Shown piece by piece: positions 1 to 11,712 of a stretch of DNA of 64,000 bases. The position numbers and the translations under genes were made by a program. Within the stretch, counting starts at the first letter, position 1, and each line of letters begins with the position of its first letter. The stretch is taken from NCBI RefSeq assembly GCF_901933205.1, contig NC_044600.1, positions 9,214,501 to 9,278,500 of the forward strand, written 5' to 3'. This DNA comes from Camarhynchus parvulus (lineage: Eukaryota > Chordata > Aves > Passeriformes > Thraupidae). The notes under the pieces were generated by a model that saw nothing but the letters and a program-made list of their open reading frames with translations, was not told the DNA's origin and did no database searches.

Positions 1-309
1 CTGAAGAAGTGTATGTTCCAGTATTTCCTCTGAAACCTTAGAATAGTGCTAAACCCATTAAATATTTGCACTGCATTTAACTCTTTGTGGTATGCTAGTA
101 ATCACAATTAATAGGTGCAATAGTGCATTTCTATTATGGGTGAACAGCCCAAGTGCTGGGTGCTCTGGCACTGAACCAGCAGAGTTTTTGGGTATCTGCT
201 TAAGTTCAGGAAAGATGGACTTGGGTTTTTTTTAAATGAAATCTGCTTCCATGGTTCAATTTTGGAGCTGGTTTAAATTGTCCCAGTAAAACTGCAGGGT
301 TTGTGTGGT

Positions 310-347
310 GGGGTTTGTTTTCAGGGGTTTTTGGGGGGTTTTGGGGG
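310..347 (+). other. G-quadruplex candidate in a G/T-rich block
   Basis: Four G runs lie on the plus strand: GGGG at 310-313, GGGG at 324-327, six G at 333-338 and five G at 343-347. The loops are 10, 5 and 4 nt and mostly T. The first loop is long, so the structure is plausible rather than certain. It sits in a longer low-complexity T/G tract that continues to about 440. Confidence 0.55.
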
Positions 348-3285
348 TGTATGTGTTTCTTTTGTTTATTTGGTGTTTTGTGTGTTTTCAGTTTTTTGCT
401 TGTTTGGGTTTTTTGTTAGTCAGTTTGTTTTGTTGTGTTTTTTGTGTATGTGAACTTTAAAAGCTAAAATCAGTGGGCAAGACTACTCATGTCTTTAATG
501 CACACAGACACCCTTAATTTGTTAATGCCACAGTTCTCACTATCTTGCATGAATGAACCCATTGTGAGGATCCCTAAGAAGTGAGCTGGAACCTCTGCTA
601 TTTTTGGTTCAAAATAAGTGTGTATGACTCTGACTGTATTAATGTGCTATTGCATGCTTTTCTTATGCATTTATTTAAAAAGGTTTTATGAACTTGAAAT
701 AGTGCACTCATTCCTGGCATCCAGTATGATTTGCCCTACTTAATCTATTTTGCTTCTCTTCCTTCCCCCCTATCTATTTTTAGATTGACTTTGTCCATTT
801 TTTTTAATAGCTATTTTTAGAGGTGAATGTCCTTTGTGGTGTATTTTTAATCATGCTGAGTTGCTATATTATGGTAAAGTCTTATTAACAACTGACATGA
901 ACTGAGAATAGTTCATTGTACTGGGCAGTAGAGTGCAATAACTTATGAATTCTTAAAATAACTGGCTTTTTAATTTCTCATTTTCTACTTCTGAGAGAGA
1001 TTGGAATAAAAAATTAGGACTTTAAATCCCTCCTGTTATAACATCGTAAAATCCTTAGCTTATCTGAACTTCATAATTAGCATGGCATGATAAAGGAAAG
1101 GAAGGAGAAAATTCCTATTACTTGTCCTAGCCCTCTTCCACTTTCATTTGTGAGTCAATTGCACTTATAAGTTGAATCTTTTGGAATCAGGATGGTTATC
1201 TAGTGGATACAAGGTGCTCTGTAGCAGACACATCACTGAATCCTGTACCTAGAGAAGTGCACAGGAAATCTTGCTGTGTTGTCCCCACTGCTTGCTGGAC
1301 AGGAGAGAAGATGGAGATGGAGATGACCTTTATGGAGAAGCTCAGTGCTTCCCATAAGCTGCTGGCTGACTCCAGCCTGCACAGGGACAGAGTGGAGTCA
1401 GAAGCCTCACTCTTGCATTACGGCACTCCTGAATACTTCATGTTTTCTAGCACAAGTGTCAGTGAGGAAAAACCCAAACAATCCTCTGTTTCAGGACTGT
1501 CTAGAGGTTTATGGCTGTGAGAAAGCATCAAAATTAACCTTCACTTTCATTCCATTCTCTCCTAGCGCTGGTGGCAATCATGTTGGCTACTTGAACTGAG
1601 CAATGAACCAGTGCACAAAGCACACTGGAAATTTGTTTTTGCAGTCATGAATTCAGGGAGCCGATTTTCCTGGGTAAGGAAGAGTTATAGTGAAGCTGCC
1701 TTGGCAGAGTGAATCTCCTGTGGGCAGTGGTGCTAAACGGAAATAAAGGCCTCTAGCTCTTTCTGTGAGTGCTGCATGGGGACATTCCAGCCTGCCTATC
1801 CCGTGTGAAGTGCTGTGGTATTTGGTCTTGTGTCACAGGCTGTACAGACCAGCATTCCTACAGCTGTCGCCACTATTCCACTTTCATTTCCAAGAGATTT
1901 TCAGAATTATGTGTCTGAAGAAAAGTATCAGGTGAAAAACATTCTTTATCCCTTTTCCATTCCTGTTTCCATACCAGAAGGGCTGGTTTTATATTGCTCC
2001 CTTAGTTGTGCTATTAGCTCAGTTTAATTCCTCTCTGTTATCAAGCTGCCCTTTTCTCTACAGACTGGTTTGATTAGTTTTCAACTCAAGAGGAATTATA
2101 GGTATGAGTATGAAGGAAAACTGTGGCTTGTGAGAAGGATTAAGGAACTGAGAAGGCTGTGTCCTTCTCCTCAGTTCCAAAGCGATGGGGAAGATGAATG
2201 TCTGCTCACTGGACTTTTGCAGCAAGCTTCACTGTTATTTTCACTAAGACAAGATGTTACAATGTTATAATCTTATAAAAATTTATCTACCACACAGCAT
2301 GCTTACTCACGATGTGGTGAGATAGGTGCCATATGTGAGGAAGGTGTGTAGATTTTGAATTTGGAACCTGAAGAACTGTGCTGTGATATGAGGCTGGACA
2401 GAGCTTATTTGCATAAATCCTTTATTTTTTTTGCCTTGGAGTTTGAGTGAAGAAGTAAGAAATTGTGATAGGCTGTGGCCTAGAGGGTAAATATCAGAAA
2501 CTAGCCAGTGATTTAATACTCAAAATGTAGGGAAAGTGCTTCATTTGAACTACTTAGATATAATTTGCTGTTATTATCAAAAAATATCCAGTGTGCTTAA
2601 TTTGCATTTAGTGATGAAAAAAGCTTAAACAAAAATATCTACAAGTGATATTCTTCTTCATTTTAACATTTGACTCTTCCACCTTCATGCCTTTAGTGAG
2701 TGGAGCTTGCTGTGGAATGGCTTGGTGATTCACAGATAGCTCTAGCAACTGAGCCTATTCATCCAGCTCCAGATCACTACGTGGTTTTCTCCAGCTCAGT
2801 TCAGAAGGAGTGTGCAGATTAAACCAGTCAATCAGATCCTTATGTTTTACCACACTGGTTGCCTTCAGCAGTTTTGTTGGCTATTTGGTCAGTGTTCAGC
2901 TCCATGGGTGCTGAAAACTGGAGCCTGCTGGTGAAAACTTTTCTGATAAAATGTGTTTGTGCTTTTCCAAGACATTTGGTTGAAAACTATCTGAAGACCC
3001 TTCTTTGCTACTCTGATTTATTAATTCCCAGTAACTCTCCCAAAGTGTATCACCACTTTATGGATCTGCAGCTGAGCTCTCTGCTTTCAGTTCCACTAGA
3101 GGAATGTTTGCAAAAAGACTTGGAGTAACTCAGCACAACTTGCAAAGCCAAGTCCAGGAATGACCCTGGTAGGGTTCTTTAACTGGCTTCTGCTCCATGC
3201 TGCTGCCTGTGAATTATTCACCAGCTTACACTTATGAATAAAATACATGCCTCGGGAAATCCAGCTGCTCTGTGCTGTTATGCTG

Positions 3286-3316
3286 TCTTCTCTTCTCTTC
3301 TTCTCCTCTCCTCCCC
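3286..3316. repeat. Polypyrimidine (TCTTC-rich) tract
   Basis: About 31 bases consist only of C and T, built from irregular CTTCT units and ending in a C run. This is simple-sequence DNA with no coding content. A following AG acceptor with an exon-like frame was looked for and not found. Confidence 0.7.
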
Positions 3317-5589
3317 CAAAATTAAGTCTACATTCATGTTTTCTGCATTTCCATGCTAGGACAAGTTTTGTGATTTAGTCATAAGAGTCCAGGGAACATC
3401 TGCTATGCTCAAGCCCATTTGAAATACAGCCATGCTTATTCAGCTTTTCACTGATAACTATGATTTTCTAAGTAAGGATTTTCTGCACTTGCTTTCTGCG
3501 TGTTACAGAGCACACTTGACATAAGCTGCCTGTGCCCCTCCACCATAATATGGTGGGTGCTGCTGCTGGACAGGTGAACTTTTTGCTTTTTTGTCTTTCA
3601 ATTTGTTGTCAACTTCCATTCTCAGTACACAGTGCATTTTGGAAATTTTTTGGTAATCTGTTAAAATACTATTAATTCTCTTAAAATGTTGCATGAAACA
3701 TGATGTTCACTGAAAAAACCACTACCACCATCACCCAAACCCATAACCTCCCCAAATGAAATTCAAATAAAAGGTACAATTCCATACCTGCAGCTGTCCC
3801 TGCCTTAATTTAGATATGTCTCATCTATCACTGAACCTTTACTGATTGACTGAAATCTTTTCAGCTACTTGTTTGTCATAAAGGATTAGAATTAGATCAC
3901 AAAACTATTTTTCCCCATTTAAAGGATTTGATTTTTATAGATGGGGAAAAACAATGCATTAACTTCTATTCCCAGTTTGAATTAGGTTTTAGACTTTTCA
4001 TGCATCTTTTACAGTAAGGAGCTCATAAGGAATGGAATAATGGTGAAGAAGCACCACCTCATTTACAAAGGGGACCAATATCATTGCAATGTACCCTTCA
4101 TGTTTTGTCTCACAGTAGAGCACAGTGCAATGGCAGGTTTTCTTGTGGAAAAGAGAAACTTGAATGATCAGCAATGTATTTTTGTTTTTCTTAAAATGGT
4201 TTCCTGTTCTTAGTATCCATAAAGAGCTTTTTCAATCAAATATTATTGACAGCAAAAACATTATCTAGTGTATAGACAGATGGCAGGATGATAATTGTTT
4301 CGAGAGACAGATGGTAGTTTCTTGTACCCACTTTCGAGTTTCTGTGTTTTTGAAGCTCAGCAGTTGCATTGTGCAGCATTTGTGGTGTCATAAAATACCA
4401 GCCAGTTTAAATAACTCTGAACTAGGCTTTCGAGTGATTTGTTTAAAAGGAGCCAGCCCTATTTAAAACATGATCAGCTGAGGATGCCTAGATATTTGAC
4501 AAAGCAGATTGCAATTTAGAGAAGTTGTGCCTGGCTTGATGCTTATATTCTCAGCAAATGCAGAACCCTTCTGCCTCCTTTCTGTCAGAAATAAGAAGTC
4601 TGAAATTGTAAAGAGGAATATTTGTATTTTTTTTTTAAAAAAAGAATTCTAACTTGGTACTAAGGAGAGGGCACCATAAGAATAAAAATAATGTATGAGT
4701 TGGAGTGAGCTGCCTGAGATATTTGTAGGACATGCCTGGAATTCCAACTTAGTTTCTCCCACAGAAACTGTAAAAGTGATTAGATCCACAACATGAAGAA
4801 TCTTATACATAAATAGCTTACAGTGAAAAAACAAATATTTATTTGCCCCATGAATCTGAGGATTACATGAAACACCTTTATTCTTCTCTACAAAGACTAA
4901 GATCTTTTCAGGAATAATTTTGTGAAACACATGGGGATGATTCAGGCTGAATCCTTCATGGTTTAATAAGTCTTTTTTCTCCATCTCATTCTTTTAACAC
5001 GTGTAAAGGGAAAGGAGAGATACCTGTTCAACAGGTTTGCTTTCCAAAGTTAGGTTGATGGGGTCAGCTGTCAGTATGACTTATGAAGGCCTCATCTCAA
5101 GGGGGATCAAGGGTCCACACCATCAGATTCTGGCTTCTGGTGGGCTTTTAGCCTCCACATAATTCTACTTTATATAGTACATTGAAATATTTGCAGGCCT
5201 TCATCTGAAGGTGTATTTCATAGATTCTTGTCTTTGCTCTGATACTTACTGTTCATATAAATATCATTTATTGTATACAAAAGAAGTCTATAAAGTTATC
5301 AATACATTAAATTTTAACATGGCAGTAACCACAGGTGAGGTGCCTGCATTCCCAGTAACAATCCTGTGGCTTCAGGGGTGATGCTCTGCTTGGGCGGGGG
5401 AAAATAATTAAGCACCTACACATTCAGTAGTCAGCCTTCAGGATGCTATGCCATGAGAAACTGTACAGTCCAAGACAGTAATTTAAAATGTGAAAGCAGG
5501 TAAAATCATAGTCTCAGTGTTTTTTAAAAAAACCCTTTGTATACTTTTTCTTTGTCATTTAGACACTTGTTAAATGATTTTCAGCTCTA

Positions 5590-5705
5590 GAACCATAGAA
5601 TAGTCACGGTTGGAAGGGACTCAGAAGGATCATCGAGTCTAATTCTTAAATGAATGGCACATACAGGGATCAAACTTAAAACTTTCCTCTAACCAGCTGA
5701 CCTAA
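5590..5705 (-). mobile_element. tRNA-Ile-derived SINE with CR1-like tail (TguSINE1 type), decayed
   Basis: Read on the minus strand, the element starts with an A-box region (plus 5693-5705) matching the D-arm of tRNA-Ile: TTAGCTCAGTTGGTTAGAG with few changes. It continues with the T-arm and acceptor end (plus 5655-5685), including a B box AGTTTGATCC (plus 5667-5676; consensus GGTTCGATCC) and a terminal GCCA. Most differences from tRNA-Ile are C-to-T or G-to-A, as expected for an old methylated copy. About 17 nt covering the anticodon arm are missing, with the junction near 5685/5686. The 3' part (plus 5590-5640) is the CR1-like tail with the CTTCCAACC-type end and an ATTCTATGGTTC-like terminus. 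This tRNA-head/CR1-tail layout is known from passerine SINEs and implies mobilisation by CR1 enzymes. The first few tRNA bases are absent. I cannot tell whether the deletion belongs to this copy or to a subfamily. Confidence 0.87.
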
Positions 5706-5726
5706 TTTTATATAGGATGTGTGCAG

Positions 5727-5755
5727 GAAAATACAGATTTTAAATCTGTATTTTC
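5727..5755. repeat. Perfect 29-bp palindrome beside the SINE
   Basis: The left arm GAAAATACAGATTT (5727-5740) and right arm AAATCTGTATTTTC (5742-5755) are exact reverse complements around one central T. It lies about 21 bp outside the 5' end of the tRNA-derived SINE. It has no spacer for a normal hairpin loop and is not flanked by a T run that would suggest a Pol III terminator. It looks like a palindromic duplication scar. Confidence 0.9.
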
Positions 5756-6400
5756 ATTTAGAGAAATGCATGAAAACTGAACTTTCAGCCAGTGGACACA
5801 GACCTGCCCAGTACTAAATGCTGTCCAATCTGGAAAGTGAAAAGTGGGCTGTGTGAGCAACACTAGGCAAACCAGACAGGCCTATTTATTTATTTTAATC
5901 TTGTTTAGCCACAAAGCAGTACTTGTGAGAAATCTGGAATATCAGAATTATTTGAAAGAGATGTTTTGCAAATAACTCTGAATAAGGAGTGCATGTGAAA
6001 ACTGCCAGGAGTTGTTGGACAGTTCACAAACAGGAGGAGGCTACACTCATTAAGTAAATGATTCACTACATATTAGCTCAGTCTTCCTTCTGAGCTTTAA
6101 GGCCTATTGGAGCTGAGAACCAGTTTTGTTGTTTTTTATTAAACATTTTTTCTTGTTTTCCATACTGTAATCATGTTGTTTGAGTCATTAGTGTGAAGGC
6201 AATAACAGACATACTGTAAAGTTAAAGCTCTTAAGGAGCATCATTGTCTGCATGAACACACATGAAACACCCTGCAACTGCTAAGAGGCTGAATTGTGTG
6301 GAATTTTCCCTTTTAAAATTGTACTTTTCAGATCAACATGAGTCTTGCCCACCTGGGTGTTTGTACGCATGAACAAACCAACTGAAGCTGTGGGGAGCTC

Positions 6401-6425
6401 ATTTAATTTAATTTAATTTTAATTT
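6401..6425. repeat. ATTTA/TTTAA short tandem repeat
   Basis: Imperfect pentanucleotide units (ATTTA, then TTTAATTTT) run for about 25 bp. This is an ordinary AT-rich microsatellite. Confidence 0.75.
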
Positions 6426-9400
6426 TTTAAGGAGGATCATTGATATCACTTTCTCATCAGTTTCTGTGAGGGTCAGGCTTCTCCTTCCTCAGCTGCAGTG
6501 GGCAGAGTGGTGCCACTGCTGGGCACTGTCTCCAAGGGCTGCTTTGCAGTCACCAGGCTGAGTCTGTCGGCTGTGCACTGATGAGCCTGGCAAATTCAAT
6601 CTGAGCCTGCTTGGGCTGTCATGCAGCTGAGGCTCTCCAGTGGTCTTGTCCTTCATTTCCACTGCTCCAGTTAGCTTAATGCTTTTCCTTAACTGCTTCT
6701 GAATTCTTCCATGATAGCAGATATATAGCCAGTGTCATCTGACAGACTTTTAGGCATCTTTGTTGTAAACATGTAAGTATTCATTTAATGCTTGGATTGC
6801 TTTACCATCCTTTGTGGCTGTATTTCTCATTCCTTTCTGAAATGATCTTTCTTCATCCTTGGCTGAGTCCACTTCTATACTTGGAGAAAAATCTTCTCGC
6901 TATCTAACACTGCCAGCTATACTTCCAAATTTATTTCAGATTCTTCTCTGACTCCTGTATCTTTTTTGTAAAGTTTTTCTTCTTGCTCCCTGTTGCCTCG
7001 ATTAATACTTTTGGTATGGCATGTTTATTTTCAACTTGGTTGGTCTTCATAAAGTCTTTGTAAAGACTTGCAGCTCCTCATAAAAGCTTATAAAGATTTC
7101 TTGAAAAATTATAAATGGCTGCTTAGGTTGGTCATTCCCTGGCCCAGGGAGGAGATCTGAGCTAAAGAAATCTCAGCTTCCTCATTGTTTCTCCCCTGAA
7201 TGGCAACACAGCCAGCAACAAAACCAGAATTTCTTTGTCAGTTGGCATTTATTTCTGTGCAGCAAAAAAGATCCAGTTAATCCACAGCAGCTGTAGAGCA
7301 GCAGAGTTGTGGATGAGTTGTTGTGGTGACTCTGAATCTTCACAAGTTGATGTCTTGAGTCAAAATGATGTAGTGATAAGGTTCTAAAACCCCTATGAAC
7401 AGGAAAGCCTGGTCCTTAGAACTCAGTGGTGAAACCTACCCTTTGCAGAGACTGGAAAAGGTGTGATTATTTCCCTATTTAGTGGAATGGTATGATTTAT
7501 CAGGCAATTCAAAAATCTGTTGTGCACATATAAAACTCCTATTTCTAAGTAAAAAAAAAATCTCTTGCCTTAAAAAATTTCCCAAATCATATCCCTCTGC
7601 CTCAGCCTACACACAGTGGTGATTTCTGTTGGCTTTCAAATGTTATGAAAATGCACTTCAAAAATAAGGACAGTTAAGTGTCAGATTATCAGAGAATATT
7701 TGCTTCTTCACAATCCTTTGACTTCCCCTCTCTCTCCCCTTCCCATTAATCTATACTACTGTGGAACAAGTGTTTGCATTAATTGTACCAACTTTTGAAT
7801 TAGCAATAGATGAATCTCTGGTGGCTTAAATTTTTCTAAAGTAAACAACCAATGAATCACACATTCCTCTAGGGTTTTTTGAAAGTAAACAACAACTTTT
7901 TTCCCAGTGTGAAATAGGACATTTCTGTTTTAAAGATAGGCTTTCTGCTTCAGGCTGGAGATAGACTTTCCTAATGACAAAAACCATTTTTTTTTTAATT
8001 CTAAAATGGTATATTTCTAAGTTTGAAGAAATTGTGCTTTAATGACTTGGAGAAGGGCTCCCCTTTCTGCTTGTACTTTGCTTTACTTTAGATCCGCTTG
8101 ATTTTCAATCAGGCCAACTGTAGCAAAGGAAAATTGTCACGGTCTCCTCAGCATGTCCACTGTTGTGCTGTCTTTGTGCTGCTGTAATATGATGGTACAA
8201 ATGATTAATCTTTCTTTCTAGCAGGGCACCTCAAAAAATAAAGCAAATTTTGGAGTATAGAACAGATAACTTCAAAAGATTTTCTAGGCCTTGTGTGAAC
8301 TGAATGTTCTCAGTGTGCCAGGTTGTGAGGTTTTCTTTTCCTAGCACTGCATTAGTCACATCATTTGGCAGCAGAATACTTATTAAACAGACTATTTTCA
8401 TCAATTATCTCTCTGTTTTTCACATGTGTCATAAAACTTAGTAGTTTTCTGCTGCATGTTGCAATGAAACGAATTCAGGTGAACAGAAAATATCCCTCTT
8501 TTGTTCCAATGAAAGATGTGGACTGAGGCTTGTGCTGAAAGCCACAGCAGTAAAAAACTGTCACTTGCTTTGCTTCTGTCCATACAATTTTATTCTTTCC
8601 AGTTCAAGTTAGAGTGAAGATGTACTCTGTTTGTGACAGGCTTTCTTTGAAAAATTATTTTAATGAAGAAAAAGAATTGTTTTAGCATTAATGTCAAGGT
8701 GCTAGATGGAACAAATGGCACATTCAAATTAAGTGCACTTCTGCAACTATATTTTTCTTATTCACATGTATTTATTAATGAAAACAAAATTAAGCATTCT
8801 GAACAAAGTGTAATGCTGTTCTTGCCCAGAAGAGCTCAGGTTCCTAAGAGAGGACGTGTGTGAGCGAAGCTCTCTTTAAAGGCAGAGATTCTTTTGTAAA
8901 GCAATAAATTACTCAAAGCCCTTATTTTTTAAATTTTATGCTTGACTAACCAACGGACATTTTTAAAGCTTTTACAAAACTGATTTTTTAGGGATTGTGA
9001 CATTCAAGCCACTTGTGCTTTGCTGCTTCTTAGCCATTATGTAATTATGCTCAACACAGGTCATACAAGCAGGTAGGAAAGCGTTAGCTGAGGAGGTGAA
9101 CTGCATTGACACAGACTGGAGAGCTGACATTTGGGCTGATGTCAAATATTAAACCAGTAGGATAGGCAGGGGTGAAATGGTTTATTAAGCACAGTCTTGG
9201 CACAGAAGAATTCAATCAGCAAGTAGTTTAAATTTTTCTGGTAAACAGAAGTTATATGTAACCAAAAATGACTTTTCATAAACTGAACATTTCATTGACT
9301 TAAAGCCTAAATTAAATTGTACGTGAAAGTTTGTAGGAAAAATTAACAAAATTACAACAATGAAAAAATAAATTTATGGACGAGAAAGGAAGCAGCTACA

Positions 9401-11670
9401 CAAAAGCCTGAGCTGTACATATGACAGCTAACACTCTAGAGACTAACCAGGTGTCAGCTATAGAGGAGGTGGATGGAACAGGAGTCACTCAGAAGAGCAT
9501 AATCTGTGCTGACCACAGAAGATTGTAAAAGAAGATGCTGAAGGTAGAGCCACTGTGGGAGAATGCACCACAGCCCAGAGCCTAGAGTCTAAGTAGTGTG
9601 GACTCAAGGAGGAGCTCCAGGACTTGTCCCCACACTCAGCTGCTTCCCAGGAGGCTGCCAGTGGACAGGCCAAACCAGCTTGAGACAAGAGAGATTAGAG
9701 TGAGTCTAGAAACCCAAGGCGAAAGAGAGTAGATGCTGTTGGCAGAGTCAGGGAAAGGATTTTCTGCATCAGCTACATGCCACTGGGTGCCTGTTTCAGT
9801 GGATCCGTGCAGCAGGGTCTTCCCCAGCTGGAGGTATCTGATAAACCCTTATTTCAGCACAATTTCCTCTGCAAATAGTCAGGATTGAGTGGGCAAGGGT
9901 CCATTCATTCTCCTTCCTCTGTAGCTGATTCAATGAGCCATGATTTTTGAGTTTTTCTTTCTTTAGAGCTGGATGAAATTCCAGGAGGCTGAGATAAAAC
10001 AATACAGTATGAGCAGGTACAGCTTTGGTGTCATTTGTTCTCACATTTCTGGATGCTTTCCTTTGCTCTGCAGCAACAGGAATGTGACATAAAGATATCT
10101 GAGTTAGCTTAGCTGCTGGTAAATGGTTTAATTTCAGTACTGTTAGGTTGGCACAGTCACTTCTAGTCAAAGTGTTGGCTGTTCATGTTGATGCTAATCC
10201 TCTGCTGCTGGTGTGCAGTAAGGAACAGTCCCACTTTGAAGTGGTGAGGTGCCAGGGCTCATTTGTTCGTTCCTGCAGACCTTTTCTGCTCTTGGTCAAG
10301 ACATAAAGACATTCTTTGCTCTCTACAAGAAAAAACAAAGACTTTTGGAGACTGATGTTTTGGAAATCATTAAGAGAGAACTCCTGGGGGGGCTGAGATC
10401 TCAAGCCTTGTTGAATGACACTGAAACTATGAGTATGTTTGTTCTGGTGGGTACTCTCTTTAGATACCTCTGATAGTATCCAGTGAGTGGTGTGGCCTCA
10501 TTGGTGCAGTGAGCTCTGAGTGTGAGCTGGGTGTGGAGCTGCTGGGCTGGGAAAGCAGCCCCTGCTGCCCAAGTGTGAAGTGTGAACAGAGTCTGAGGCT
10601 GGGGTATTTCTCCTGAGAAGTTTATGCTCTTCTCACCAGACCAGAGTTTCACAAGGGCCAGCAGCATCTCTGCTGCGTCTGCCCAGTCTGAAAAGCCATG
10701 ATGTTTGTTGTGTGTCTTCAGTGCTTGCTCAGGCTGATCTGGCTCATTTAATAGGTGTTTTATTCCTGCCAGCTTTTCCTGGCTAGGCATGGCAAGTGAC
10801 AGTGAGCCATGGAACATTTTTTTTTTCCCCAAGAAGGATATTTCCTTTACAGTGATTAATCAGTTCTCTGCCTCTTGTTTTACCTTGGGATATAACATCA
10901 AGTGTCTCATCTCGTGTTTAAGAGGAGGCAAAGTCCTTACATAAACAATACCATGTTCTCTTACTTGAGTGTATAATCATTAAATGAAATACAGCTAAGC
11001 TCTGGGATACCATGGGCAACAGAAAGTTAATCATTATTTCCTCATGCTTTGTGTATCTGTATCTTCTGGTACTCATTAAAAAAGGACATCAGTTCCCCAG
11101 TAAGTACCACACCAGATGCTACTTATTCTGAATGAGAACTGAAGGAACCATCATGAAGGGAAAATTCACATCATTGAAATGTGCAGAAAAACCAATTTGC
11201 AGTCATGTAGGGAAATACTGTTTTAGAATTGCTACTTGTGAAGTTTCACAGGGAGGCAGAATATGATGGTGAACCCAAACATGAATATGTTTGTTTTCAC
11301 AGGGTAAGGAATTAATATCTCAGGGTAGAATAATCTAATTCCAACTGGTGCTAAATGATGAGTCACTCCCTAACTTCTCTTTGCTTGAGACGGTTAAGGA
11401 CCTTGCAGTGTTGTTAAATCATTTTGACCCAAGTGCTGTGTGAGTTTCAAGGACCTATTAAATTCAAAAACATCACCTTCTTAAAATTGTTTTCTTCTAA
11501 TGTTATGTGCCTTTGCTTTCACCTCTGACCATAACTAGTTTCTGGCTGGTATACTCTGAGCTTGGGGAAAAACCATACTTAGGAAATGTGTATACCTCAA
11601 GGTTAGGTTCAAATATGAGTTTTAACTTAGGTACGGGTCAGTTGAATTTCCTTCTGAAAATGCCTGTTTC

Positions 11671-11712
11671 TCCCTCATGATAAAGATAGCCTCCCTGATG
11701 ATGAAGATAGCC
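11671..11712. repeat. 21-bp tandem duplication
   Basis: Two adjacent 21-bp units, 11671-11691 and 11692-11712, both start TCCCT and end AAGATAGCC or GAAGATAGCC. They differ at two positions. This looks like a replication-slippage duplication in unique DNA. Confidence 0.85.

Larger units (their letters stand above)
1..5589. other. Non-coding AT-rich stretch, no gene seen
   Basis: No exon, RNA gene or recognisable transposon was found. The stretch opens with a G/T-rich low-complexity block (about 296-440). It contains a pyrimidine tract near 3286-3316 and several A/T homopolymers (for example around 4627-4645). The open frames here are 111 codons or shorter, resemble no family I recognise and have no convincing splice frame. 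It is best read as intergenic or intronic unique DNA. Confidence 0.7.
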
